A stretch of 16,769 nucleotides of DNA from Bacillota bacterium (GTDB lineage Bacteria; Bacillota; Clostridia; Lachnospirales; Lachnospiraceae). Every line of letters starts with the position of its first letter. Positions within the stretch are counted from its first letter, which is position 1. The DNA lies in NCBI GenBank assembly GCA_023389295.1, contig JAEWEO010000084.1, positions 1 to 16,769 on the forward strand, in the 5' to 3' direction. The notes under the pieces were generated by a model. The model had not been told where the DNA came from, did no database searches, and saw only the letters and a list, made by a program, of their open reading frames with translations. The translations under genes were made by a program, and so were the position numbers. Below, one piece after another: positions 7,249 through 14,815 of this stretch.

Positions 7249-7539
7249 CTACGCTTGGGTATGATTGTGAGGAAGAATAACATCAACCTCGGAATGTGGT
7301 CTCGGAATAACATGGACAGAAATCAATTCACCCACACGTTCTGCTGCTGCAGCACCAGCATCTGTTGCAGCCTTCACCGCTCCAACATCACCACGTACCA
7401 TAACCGTTACCAATCCGCCTCCTACCTGTTCTTTTCCTATCAAAGATACATTAGCAGCCTTCACCATTGCATCCGCTGCTTCAATTGCTCCCACCAAACC
7501 TTTTGTTTCAATCATTCCAAGTGCATTTGTATTAGACAT
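7249..7539 (-). CDS. eutM: EutM, major hexameric BMC shell protein
   Basis: The 96-residue single-domain BMC-H protein opens NALGMIETKGLVGAIEAADA, has the pore-region motif KEQVGGGLVTVMVRG, and ends in ISVHVIPRPHSEVD, all typical of EutM/PduA-type hexamers that tile the shell facets. The central glycines would line the pore through which ethanolamine and products pass. AGGAGG at an 8-base spacing gives one of the strongest ribosome-binding sites in the operon, fitting high expression. It follows eutE by 82 bases. Confidence 0.95.
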   Translation of the reverse strand: MSNTNALGMIETKGLVGAIEAADAMVKAANVSLIGKEQVGGGLVTVMVRGDVGAVKAATDAGAAAAERVGELISVHVIPRPHSEVDVILPHNHTQA

Positions 7540-7612
7540 ATTAGATTCCTCCTATCATTTTTAGAACAATCAAGATTTCATACATTATTATTCTACGTTT
7601 TAATATTAATAT

Positions 7613-7640
7613 CCTAATCAACTATGTTAGTTGTTTTAGG
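7613..7640 (-). promoter_or_regulatory. Hairpin across the eutE stop codon
   Basis: CCTAA/CAACTA arms (7613-7617, 7619-7624) pair with TAGTTG/TTAGG (7628-7633, 7636-7640) around a 3-base loop and a small internal bulge. It overlaps the TAG stop of eutE and precedes the eutM leader. It may mark a processing or stability boundary. There is no strong U-run after it. Confidence 0.35.
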
Positions 7641-9097
7641 ATTCTTTTTACAATTTCATCTACCAGCTGCATATTTACATTCATATCACAATTGCCGCTG
7701 AAACCTCCAAGACGTTTCTTCGCATCTTCTCTAATTTCTTCAAGTTCAATAACGCCTCCGGCAACACGCTTAATATTGATTAAATCCATGGGGCCGATGT
7801 TATTAGAAGATGAACTTCCTCCCACGGCACCACATCCTAATGTTAATGCCGGGAACAAGTTTGTGGTAGCACCAACGCCACCAAGAGAACCAGGTGTATT
7901 CACTAAAATTCGTGAAGCAGGGACATGAAGTGCAAAGCGTTTAATTAATTCATCATTGGTACTATGCATAGTGAAGGTATGTCCCATTCCTTCAAAACTT
8001 AAAATTTCGATAACTTTAGCCAAAACATCTTCTACCGAATTCTCTACAAAGAATGCTAAGATCGGAGCAAGTTTTTCTCTGGAATAAGGGGCATCATCTC
8101 CAACTCTACTCTCCTTTGCTATGATGACTCTGGCAGTAGACGGCACACTTATACCTGCAAGTTTGCTAATCTGGGCAACGGATTTTCCTACAATCTGGGG
8201 ATTCATGGTACCGTTCGAACGCAAAATGAATTTGGCAAGTTTCATCGATTCTTCTTCATTTAAAAAATATCCACCCTGTGCTTTCAGTTCTTCTGCAACT
8301 GCCTGCTCCATGCATTTTTCTACTATAACGGACTGCTCAGAAGCACATATGGTACCATTATCAAAGGTTTTAGAGTCCATTATTCTCTTTACTGCTAATT
8401 TGACATTCGCAGTTTTATCAATAAAAGCCGGACCATTACCTGCACCTACACCGATGGCTGGTGTTCCTGATGAGTAAGCAGATTTCACCATTGCATAACC
8501 TCCGGTGGCTAAAATCAGGTTTGTATATTTGTGTTCCATTAGTTCCTTCGTCGCCTGCAATGTCGGCGTTGAGATACAGCCAATGGCACCCTTAGGACAG
8601 CCTGCTGCTTCTGCTGCCTCACTAAGGATTTTTACTGTTTCTAGAATACTATTTTTTGCACCAGGATGAGGGGAAAATACAATACAGTTTCCTGCCTTAA
8701 TTGAAATTAATGTCTTATACATTACCGTGGAGGTTGGATTGGTTGAAGGTATAATTCCTGCTACAATACCAACGGGAATACCAACTTCCATTATCTGATT
8801 CTTCTTATCTTCTCTTAGTATTCCAATGGTCTTTTGATCCTTTATCGCATCATAGATTCCCATGGAGCCAAATACATTTTTTATCACCTTATCCTGCCAG
8901 ATACCAAATCCGGTTTCCTCATGAGCCATCTTTGCGAGTCGTTCTGCATTACGTAACCCTGCCTCAGCAATTGCCTTTACAATACCATCGATTTTTTCCT
9001 GGTTAAAAGTCGCAAGTATTTTATGGGCATCCTTTGCCGCTTTTAATAGCAAACGAACTTCTTGCAAAGATTTTAGATCTTTATCTAATAACTCCAT
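7622..9097 (-). CDS. eutE: EutE, CoA-acylating acetaldehyde dehydrogenase
   Basis: This 491-residue aldehyde dehydrogenase converts acetaldehyde, CoA and NAD+ to acetyl-CoA and NADH within the microcompartment. The catalytic Cys is residue 251 in NGTICASEQS. The upstream Rossmann region (VGIVAGIIPSTNPTSTVMYK) and GAGNGPAFID are typical of the acylating class. The C-terminus (residues 475-491, NMQLVDEIVKRILKQLT) is an amphipathic helix after a flexible linker, like known cargo peptides. The ATG at 9097 was chosen because AAGGAG lies 7 bases before it; an in-frame TTG two codons upstream is too close to that site. Confidence 0.95.
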   Translation of the reverse strand: MELLDKDLKSLQEVRLLLKAAKDAHKILATFNQEKIDGIVKAIAEAGLRNAERLAKMAHEETGFGIWQDKVIKNVFGSMGIYDAIKDQKTIGILREDKKNQIMEVGIPVGIVAGIIPSTNPTSTVMYKTLISIKAGNCIVFSPHPGAKNSILETVKILSEAAEAAGCPKGAIGCISTPTLQATKELMEHKYTNLILATGGYAMVKSAYSSGTPAIGVGAGNGPAFIDKTANVKLAVKRIMDSKTFDNGTICASEQSVIVEKCMEQAVAEELKAQGGYFLNEEESMKLAKFILRSNGTMNPQIVGKSVAQISKLAGISVPSTARVIIAKESRVGDDAPYSREKLAPILAFFVENSVEDVLAKVIEILSFEGMGHTFTMHSTNDELIKRFALHVPASRILVNTPGSLGGVGATTNLFPALTLGCGAVGGSSSSNNIGPMDLINIKRVAGGVIELEEIREDAKKRLGGFSGNCDMNVNMQLVDEIVKRILKQLT

Positions 9098-9163
9098 CCG
9101 CAATCTCCTTTTTTATCTATCATTCTGTAGCTTTACTATTAGTTAATTCGTCTTTTTGCTCTC

Positions 9164-9367
9164 CTATTTCTTTATTTCTTGTCTCGCACCTGTTATGATT
9201 TTATCTTTTGATCCTATATTTATCGGCTCTTTCAATCCGGTATTGATAAGTCCTTTCGTTTCTGCTTTATCTTTCTCTCTTGTTTTGACTTCTTCCATTT
9301 CTTTTATTTCTTGTCTCGCTCCCGTTATTATTTTATCCTTCGTTCCTGGTTTACTTTCTTCTATCAT
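9164..9367 (-). CDS. Small charged protein with internal repeats, unknown
   Basis: This 67-residue ORF lies between the eutK-like gene and eutE. I do not recognise it. The ATG has AGGAG 11 bases upstream and follows the eutK-like stop by 20 bases, so translation is plausible. The protein is rich in Lys, Glu, Ile and Gly and repeats KDKIITGARQEIK near both ends, with a looser copy (GLINTGLKEPINIG) between. The repeat exists at DNA level with a period of 132 bases, 44 codons. After the TAG stop another frame continues with a similarly charged reading (KEIGEQKDELTNSKATE), which hints at a frameshift that shortened it. It could be a scaffold-like accessory protein or a decaying duplication. Confidence 0.45.
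   Translation of the reverse strand: MIEESKPGTKDKIITGARQEIKEMEEVKTREKDKAETKGLINTGLKEPINIGSKDKIITGARQEIKK
9171..9215 (-). repeat. Direct repeat copy A inside the small ORF
   Basis: This 45-base stretch matches 9303-9347 at 39 of 45 positions. The two copies are 132 bases apart, keep the reading frame, and encode the duplicated KDKIITGARQEIK segment. Confidence 0.7.
9303..9347 (-). repeat. Direct repeat copy B inside the small ORF
   Basis: Partner of the repeat at 9171-9215 (39 of 45 bases identical). It encodes the first KDKIITGARQEIK segment near the N-terminus of the 67-residue ORF. Confidence 0.7.
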
Positions 9368-9387
9368 TTTATCTTACTCTCCTTTCC

Positions 9388-10149
9388 TTATTTCCTCTTT
9401 CGCTTCTGTTTCTTAACTTCTTCTTTTATTTCATTTTCCGTACTCTGTGCGTTCTTTTCCGGATCCTCTTGTGCACCCTCATCTGCACTTTCTACCGATC
9501 TCTTTTCCGGATCCTCTTGTGTGATCTCTTTTTCATTTTCCTCCGATTTATCTTGTGCGCTATCTTGTACACTTTTTACCGCGTTCTCTTCTGTTGTCTC
9601 TTTTTGCTTTATCTTTGTTTCCTCTTTCGGTTTCTTTCCCTCTACCTCTTGTAAGATTTCTTCCGCTTTTTCTTCTGCAATTTTTTCTATCTTCTCTTCT
9701 TTGCTTATTTCAGTATTCTCTGTATTTTGTTCTATTTCAACTTTCTTTTCTGTTTTTTCTTTTACTTTATCTTTTATCTTTTCCTCTATTACCTCTTGTT
9801 TCTTCTCTTTCGTATATGCTGCCGGCAAGACGGTAGCGATCTGATTCATCGTTTTCTTTTTCGTTTGAAATAGCTTATTTTCCTGCATAATCACTTTTCC
9901 CACCAGACTTTCGTCCACGCGTGGTATGATATGCTTTGCACGGAGAGTGCCTATGCGACCAGCCGCAGCCGCGCCTGCTTCTACTGCTGCCGTCACTGCA
10001 CCCACTTCTCCTGTTATTTGAACCGTCAGGATTCCCGCATCTGCTTTTGCAATGGAGAGCAATGTAACATCCGCCGCCTTTAGCGCTACATCTGCAGCCT
10101 CAATTGCGGGTGGCAATCCTATGACCTCAATGAGTCCTAACGCTTTCAT
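9388..10149 (-). CDS. eutK: EutK-like BMC shell protein with long Lys/Glu-rich C-terminal tail
   Basis: Residues 1-90 form a BMC-H domain (KALGLIEVIGLPPAIEAADV) closest to EutK/EutM. It lies directly after eutL (TAA abuts ATG), the same place as eutK in enteric operons. The pore loop reads ADAGI instead of the glycine-rich EutM loop. Residues 91-113 are a linker, and residues 114-253 are low complexity: about half are Lys or Glu, first with helix or coiled-coil-like spacing and then with QEDPEK repeats, ending in KRKRK. Enteric EutK instead carries a small helix-turn-helix tail, which is absent here. AAGGA lies 10 bases before the ATG. The tail may face the lumen or cytosol and bind nucleic acid, cargo or other shells. 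This is inference. Confidence 0.82.
   Translation of the reverse strand: MKALGLIEVIGLPPAIEAADVALKAADVTLLSIAKADAGILTVQITGEVGAVTAAVEAGAAAAGRIGTLRAKHIIPRVDESLVGKVIMQENKLFQTKKKTMNQIATVLPAAYTKEKKQEVIEEKIKDKVKEKTEKKVEIEQNTENTEISKEEKIEKIAEEKAEEILQEVEGKKPKEETKIKQKETTEENAVKSVQDSAQDKSEENEKEITQEDPEKRSVESADEGAQEDPEKNAQSTENEIKEEVKKQKRKRK
9454..9473 (-). repeat. 20-bp direct repeat in the eutK-like tail, copy 1
   Basis: Identical to 9502-9521, 48 bases (16 codons) away. It encodes the repeated QEDPEK segment of the charged tail and indicates recent in-frame repeat expansion. Confidence 0.75.
9502..9521 (-). repeat. 20-bp direct repeat in the eutK-like tail, copy 2
   Basis: Perfect copy of 9454-9473. Both copies contain TTTTCCGGATCCTC on the plus strand. 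Confidence 0.75.
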
Positions 10150-10806
10150 TTATTGATATTCCTTCGGACGCTCTGCTACACTTCGAACAGCTTCTGAAAA
10201 TGCATTGCAGGCTGCATAGCAGGCAGATTGGGAGCCTGTAAGGAGGCCTCCACCAAAATTTGTTTCACTGGGAGGTCCAAAAAATACGCATAGTCTTACA
10301 TCTGCTGCTTTCATTGCTGCATCAAGTGCATAAACCGACTCCAGAGGAGGAGCAATGACATAAGCTAGTGCTTCTCCCTCCTTAATGCCTGCTACTTGTG
10401 ACAGATAAGAACCTGTTCTTGAAACAGTATGCGCATAATAAACAATAGAATCGTCATCGTTCGCACTAATAAAATACGCATCCGTTTCCATAAAGGTAAT
10501 GCAGGCGTTTAACCCGCTTCGTACTTCTGCCGGACTAGGACCGGCTAAAATACCGATTACTTCACCTGCCAGCTTTGTATTTGCATTTGCTGCACCTCCA
10601 TAGAAAGATTTAGCATACACTACTTCAACATCAGCAGACTTTGTAGCTTCATCAAGACCTGTATAGGTCACATCATCACTATCCGCCGTTATAATTCCAA
10701 GGCATTTATGACGTTCCGAAAGAGAAAGTTTTTCTGCCAGATCTGGACTGACATTTGAGATGATCCGAACTGCCAAAATATTCGGATGTAGTTTATCATT
10801 CTTCAT
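10150..10806 (-). CDS. eutL: EutL, tandem-BMC trimeric shell protein
   Basis: The 218-residue protein has two circularly permuted BMC domains and matches EutL along its length, including ITADSDDVTYTGLDEATK, SRTGSYLS and PPSETNFGGGLLTGSQSACY. EutL trimers make a shell tile with a gated pore, and ethanolamine binding has been shown for clostridial EutL. The start is ambiguous. ATG 10806 fits the enteric length (219 residues) and lies 13 bases after AAGGG, while ATG 10818 adds four residues and sits almost on that site. I chose 10806. Two tandem hairpins precede it, and the eutK-like gene follows with no gap. Confidence 0.94.
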   Translation of the reverse strand: MKNDKLHPNILAVRIISNVSPDLAEKLSLSERHKCLGIITADSDDVTYTGLDEATKSADVEVVYAKSFYGGAANANTKLAGEVIGILAGPSPAEVRSGLNACITFMETDAYFISANDDDSIVYYAHTVSRTGSYLSQVAGIKEGEALAYVIAPPLESVYALDAAMKAADVRLCVFFGPPSETNFGGGLLTGSQSACYAACNAFSEAVRSVAERPKEYQ

Positions 10807-10828
10807 ATTAATAACCATGCCCTTTCCA

Positions 10829-10880
10829 TAGCGTGTGAAAGATTCACGCTAACCTCTATTCCTGCGTAAGATTCTACGCA
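10829..10880 (-). promoter_or_regulatory. Tandem hairpins upstream of eutL
   Basis: Hairpin 1 has a perfect 6-bp stem TGCGTA/TACGCA with a hexaloop (10863-10880). Hairpin 2 has a perfect 7-bp stem TAGCGTG/CACGCTA with a 9-base loop (10829-10851). In the transcript both carry GAAUCUU around the loop and they are 11 bases apart, with the eutL ribosome-binding site directly after the second. The arrangement recalls the two-hairpin sites bound by EutV, but the loops lack the A at position 1 plus G at position 4 that I recall for those sites. Confidence 0.45.
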
Positions 10881-10913
10881 ATAACTTTACTAATAGCTTA
10901 AATCATCTGATCC

Positions 10914-11825
10914 TTATTTCAACTCAATTCCTGATGCCTTCTTATCCAGCATTCTTTTTATTAATTCTGCTACATGGGCTCCAGCTTCTACCGGTGTTGT
11001 GCCACCTCGGTGAATATTAGAGATAACCGTTCTCTTTGATTCCGGAATACCGTGCTTTGGTTTGTAGCAGATATAGGCTGACATAGATTCTGCGGTTACA
11101 AGACCCGGTCTTTCCCCAACCAACATGCATATTACGTCTGCATCCGTCGCTTGTCCAATATCATCCATCGCACCCACTCTGGCATATTTGATAAATAGGA
11201 TTGGTGGAACACTAATCTGATACATATTAAGGCCTTGCTTTAATGCAGGGATCATATCTTCTACATTCGCCTCAATCGCGGACGAGGATAATCCATCGCC
11301 AACGACGATTAACACCTTTGGATTTTGACCGACCGTCTTTTTTATCACTTCGAGTTCTTCCTTACCAAATCTTCTTCCACGATCTGGTCTCGTCAAATAT
11401 TCGTCCTTATCCTTACAAAGGGTCTGAACAAAAACAAAATTATTTTTCTTAATAAAATCCTCGGATACATCTGAAAATACTGCATCTTGTGCTGCAGCAT
11501 GGTCTGCTCTCACACGTAGCATAGTCATGGTCTTATATCTGGCTCCAGCCCTACCTACTCCAAGTCTTGCTGGTGTTTTGCTCTTCATGTGAAGATATTC
11601 TTCTTTGTTCTTTGCGTGATCTAATAAAAACCATGACTTTAAATCTATTTTTGTAATATCCGGCAGACACTCACTAGAGTTAACTGTAAACGAGTTAGCC
11701 GTTGGTTTTATAGAACTCGTAGTATTACCGGTCATTTCAGGTGTCAAGTTCGTACTCCCCGTAGATTGACCCACCATCTGTTCTACCAACTGCTCTACCA
11801 TTTTTCTTAAATCTTTTTCATTCAT
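10914..11825 (-). CDS. eutC: EutC, ethanolamine ammonia-lyase small subunit
   Basis: The 303-residue protein matches EutC, which with EutB forms the adenosylcobalamin-dependent enzyme and contributes to cobalamin binding. Recognisable regions are TPARLGVGRAGARYKT, RVRADHAAAQDAVFSDV, VVGDGLSSSAIE and MLVGERPGLVTAESMSAY, ending with NIHRGGTTPVEAGAH. Residues 2-20 form an amphipathic helix (NEKDLRKMVEQLVEQMVGQ), then a Ser/Thr/Asn-rich linker of about 35 residues, which is the layout of an encapsulation peptide. The ATG has GAGGAGG just upstream. It follows eutB by 14 bases. Confidence 0.96.
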   Translation of the reverse strand: MNEKDLRKMVEQLVEQMVGQSTGSTNLTPEMTGNTTSSIKPTANSFTVNSSECLPDITKIDLKSWFLLDHAKNKEEYLHMKSKTPARLGVGRAGARYKTMTMLRVRADHAAAQDAVFSDVSEDFIKKNNFVFVQTLCKDKDEYLTRPDRGRRFGKEELEVIKKTVGQNPKVLIVVGDGLSSSAIEANVEDMIPALKQGLNMYQISVPPILFIKYARVGAMDDIGQATDADVICMLVGERPGLVTAESMSAYICYKPKHGIPESKRTVISNIHRGGTTPVEAGAHVAELIKRMLDKKASGIELK

Positions 11826-11839
11826 ATCGTTCCTCCTCG

Positions 11840-13204
11840 CTAGAATAAGACAGAAGCATCACCGGCTAATTTTGTCAGCTTGCCTGTTTCATCAATAAAT
11901 CCCATCCGAAGCTGCCACTCATGAAATGGCTTTATTGCAGTTAATTTAAAAATTTCACGGAGTGCAGCTGTTTCATGATATCCTGTGGTCTGATAATTAA
12001 GCATTACATCATCTCCATGAGGAATACCCATAAAGTAGTTGCATCCTGCTGTGGTAAGCAATACGGAAAGATCCTCAATGGTATTCTGATCTGCCTTCAT
12101 GTGATTGGTATAGCAAGCATCACATCCCATCGATATACCGGTCAATTTTCCCATAAAGTGGTCTTCTAGGCCTGCTCTATTCACCTGACGACCATCATAT
12201 AAATACTCCGGACCAATAAAACCAACTACTGTATTAACAATGTATGGATGAAAATGTTTTGCAAAACCATAGCAGCGCGCTTCCATTGTAACCTGATCAA
12301 CACCATGATGTGCTTCAGAGGATAATTCGGAACCTTGACCGGTTTCAAAATACATCACATTCGGACCCTCTGCGGTCCCTTCATGAAGGGCAAGCTGTCT
12401 TGCTTCTTCTAAGGTTGAAGCATTAAATCCAAAGGCCTCGTTTCCTTTTTGAGATCCTGCGATGGATTGAAAAATTAAATCCGATGGTGCTCCCTTTCGA
12501 ATTGCTTCCATTTGTGTTGTAACATGAGCAAGAACACAGGTCTGGGTAGGTATTTTGAATTTCTGCTTAATTTCTTCAAATCGCTTTAACACACGAATTA
12601 CACTTTCCGTTGAGTCATCCACCGGGTTTAGTCCAAGTAAAGCATCACCTGCTCCATAAGTTAATCCTTCCAAAAGAGAAGCCATAATACCATCCGGGTC
12701 ATCGGTAGGATGATTCGGCTGTAATCGGCAGCTTAATGTGCCGGGTTCTCCAATCGTCGTGTTACAATGTGCGGTAACACGTATTTTACTAGCGCCGTAG
12801 ATTAGGTCCATATTTGACATAAGCTTTGCGACTGCTGCTACTATTTCAGAAGTAATTCCACGGCTGATTCTGCGAATGTCTGCACCTGTGGTTTTTTCAT
12901 CCAGAATCCATTCACGAAACTCTGCTACTGTCCAATGCTTGATTTCATCGTAGATTTTTTCATTTACGTCATCTTGAATAATTCTGGTTACCTCATCCAC
13001 TTCATAAGGTACTGCGGGGTTATTTCTTAGCTGCTCTAGAGTAATATTGGCAAGTACCACCTTTGCTGCAACTCTCTCTTCTGCGGATTCTGCGCCAATA
13101 CCAGCAAGGGTATCACCAGATTTCTCTTCATTCGCCTTTGCCATGACATCCATGAGTGACTTGAACTCATAGGTATGACCAAACAATTGTGCTTTTAATA
13201 TCAT
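11840..13204 (-). CDS. eutB: EutB, ethanolamine ammonia-lyase large subunit
   Basis: This 454-residue TIM-barrel subunit carries the active site that converts ethanolamine to acetaldehyde and ammonia by radical chemistry. Counting from ATG 13204, the residues known from the enteric enzyme fall at identical numbers: Arg160 and Gln162 in CRLQPN, Asn193 in GLNPV, Glu287 in YFETGQG, Phe329 in VVGFIGPEYLY, and Asp362 in GCDACYTNH. This agreement, plus AGGAG 11 bases upstream, sets the start. A GTG at 13216 lies directly on the ribosome-binding site and is rejected. Ends in LTKLAGDASVLF. It is followed closely by eutC, with eutA 100 bases upstream. Confidence 0.97.
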   Translation of the reverse strand: MILKAQLFGHTYEFKSLMDVMAKANEEKSGDTLAGIGAESAEERVAAKVVLANITLEQLRNNPAVPYEVDEVTRIIQDDVNEKIYDEIKHWTVAEFREWILDEKTTGADIRRISRGITSEIVAAVAKLMSNMDLIYGASKIRVTAHCNTTIGEPGTLSCRLQPNHPTDDPDGIMASLLEGLTYGAGDALLGLNPVDDSTESVIRVLKRFEEIKQKFKIPTQTCVLAHVTTQMEAIRKGAPSDLIFQSIAGSQKGNEAFGFNASTLEEARQLALHEGTAEGPNVMYFETGQGSELSSEAHHGVDQVTMEARCYGFAKHFHPYIVNTVVGFIGPEYLYDGRQVNRAGLEDHFMGKLTGISMGCDACYTNHMKADQNTIEDLSVLLTTAGCNYFMGIPHGDDVMLNYQTTGYHETAALREIFKLTAIKPFHEWQLRMGFIDETGKLTKLAGDASVLF

Positions 13205-13304
13205 ATTTTTGTTCACTCCTATCTGCGTATTATCACAGTTTCTTTCATAACCTAATCTTCATTAAATCCTTCGTATTATTATTTTGTATCCATTCGTAGT
13301 TATT

Positions 13305-14774
13305 TTATTTATTAAATACCAAAGTTTTTACAACAACAGGCAGTACAGCACCATCCACTACCGGTTTTCCAATATCAATATAGTCTCCGTTCTCAACATG
13401 AACACTATCGAGGCATATTACATCTTTTTTATAGCCTAATTGAAAATACATGGACTGTCCCAGAACTTTCGCCATATCATGTTCAACCAGAATAATGAGT
13501 GGTAATTCTCGCTCGATTACTTCCTGCATTCCAGCAAGTACACCCTTTGCATAGTCTGATACCGTCGAAAAGGTAGGTGCTTTTTGCCCTTCAAAGGCTA
13601 TGGCTATCCTCTGTAAGTCTCCATTTAGTTTGAACCAACCGATTTTTGTTTTTATAGCCCTTTCCATGCTTTCAATTGATTTTTCTTCCTCTTTGTTTAA
13701 TTTAAGAATTGGTAGATTTTTAATTGGAAAAACGTCCTTGGTATATGTTATGGTACTTCCGCTGACTTCCATTGTGTGAGTACCTGCACCAACAACCGTA
13801 GCCCGAATGGTTTCCACACTTTGCAAAACGGTTAATTCTTTACAAAGTGGAGAACGTCGGATTGCTTGTCCAAGTAAAATTCCAATATCTCCATATTCAA
13901 ACAGATCAGGTACCGTATCGTCACGGTAAATATAATCCGCGACACCTCCGGAAAAAGTAATGCAGGTGACGGGACACTTGTTCAAAATAGTTTCATGACA
14001 GGTAAACCGAACACCCTCTTCTCCCTCCTTATGTGTAATGAATAAGGAAAAAGCTTCATTCATTGGCCGGAGCCCGACACTCTGCATCAATGCCTCAACC
14101 ATTGCATCAATCACAGGCTTTAAATTTTGCTCCGTAGCTACACTTCCAATTCCTATGGGTATATGATTACGTGCAATTAGCTCCTTCATTTTCTCCGATA
14201 GATAAGTTATCTTCCCAGAATGTGGTTCTATCTTAATTAACCTGCCACCAATGTCCAGACATCCTGTATCAACCACCTCATCATGGTCAAATATAGCTAA
14301 ATTACTTGTTCCACCACCAATGTCTATATTTACAACTCCAGTATGCCTCTCCTTTGAGAAAATATGTGCACCTGCACCCTTTCCAGAAATAATACTTTCC
14401 AAATCTGGACCTGCCGTAGCCACCACAAAGTCCCCGGCAAAACCACTAAGGGTATCAAGTACCTGTTTTGCATTTTCCTTACGTGCTGTTTCACCGGTGA
14501 TAATTACTGCTCCAGTATCAATCTGTGTCTTATCAATTCCAGCATTCTTATATTCCCCTTCAATTATCTCCCGAACTTTGTCTCCATTAATTTCGGTTGG
14601 AGAAAGAAGTGGAGTAAAGTAGATATTACTGCGATATATGATTTCCTTATCCACAATAACTACTTTAGGAACAGAAAAATTAGAGGCTATATTCTCTATA
14701 AGCAATTTAGAGAAAACCAGCTGTGTTGTGCTAGTTCCAATATCAATCCCTACACTTAACAGTTCTTCTCTCAT
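13305..14774 (-). CDS. eutA: EutA, ethanolamine ammonia-lyase reactivase
   Basis: The 489-residue protein belongs to the actin/Hsp70-like ATPase fold. The first phosphate motif is VGIDIGTSTTQL (8-19) and the second is NIDIGGGTSNLA (149-160). EutA exchanges damaged cobalamin for fresh adenosylcobalamin in EutBC using ATP. The C-terminal region (LIILVEHDMAKVLGQSMYF, then DYIDIGKPVVDGAVLPVVVKTLVF) is typical. The ATG has AGGAG at a 5-base spacing. It sits directly upstream of eutB and downstream of eutP. In several Firmicutes the regulatory genes eutVW precede eutA, but here only about 40 bases separate eutP and eutA. Confidence 0.95.
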   Translation of the reverse strand: MREELLSVGIDIGTSTTQLVFSKLLIENIASNFSVPKVVIVDKEIIYRSNIYFTPLLSPTEINGDKVREIIEGEYKNAGIDKTQIDTGAVIITGETARKENAKQVLDTLSGFAGDFVVATAGPDLESIISGKGAGAHIFSKERHTGVVNIDIGGGTSNLAIFDHDEVVDTGCLDIGGRLIKIEPHSGKITYLSEKMKELIARNHIPIGIGSVATEQNLKPVIDAMVEALMQSVGLRPMNEAFSLFITHKEGEEGVRFTCHETILNKCPVTCITFSGGVADYIYRDDTVPDLFEYGDIGILLGQAIRRSPLCKELTVLQSVETIRATVVGAGTHTMEVSGSTITYTKDVFPIKNLPILKLNKEEEKSIESMERAIKTKIGWFKLNGDLQRIAIAFEGQKAPTFSTVSDYAKGVLAGMQEVIERELPLIILVEHDMAKVLGQSMYFQLGYKKDVICLDSVHVENGDYIDIGKPVVDGAVLPVVVKTLVFNK

Positions 14775-14788
14775 AAGCTCTCCTGTCC

Positions 14789-14806
14789 GCGCACGATGTT
14801 GTACGC
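14789..14806 (-). promoter_or_regulatory. Small hairpin with hexaloop between eutP and eutA
   Basis: In the transcript GCGUAC pairs with GUGCGC (one G-U pair) around the hexaloop AACAUC, just before the eutA ribosome-binding site. The geometry, six pairs and six loop bases, resembles one half of an EutV (ANTAR) site, but loop position 4 is A rather than G and no clear partner hairpin was found nearby. Confidence 0.3.
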
Positions 14807-14815
14807 TGTTTCTTT

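Noticed and set aside
9311..9844. Long plus-strand ORF rich in Phe and Ser opposite the eutK-like tail
   Set aside because: It is the complement of the Lys/Glu-rich coding strand (TTC/TTT/TCT codons), with no ribosome-binding site or family resemblance.
10829..10880. Canonical EutV/ANTAR dual-hairpin antitermination site
   Set aside because: One loop is six bases but reads GAAUCU and the other is nine bases. Neither has A1 and G4, and no overlapping terminator with a U-run follows.
13205..13304. Possible small gene or regulatory element between eutA and eutB
   Set aside because: Only a five-codon reading frame and AT-rich sequence are present. I saw no stable hairpin or promoter I could support.
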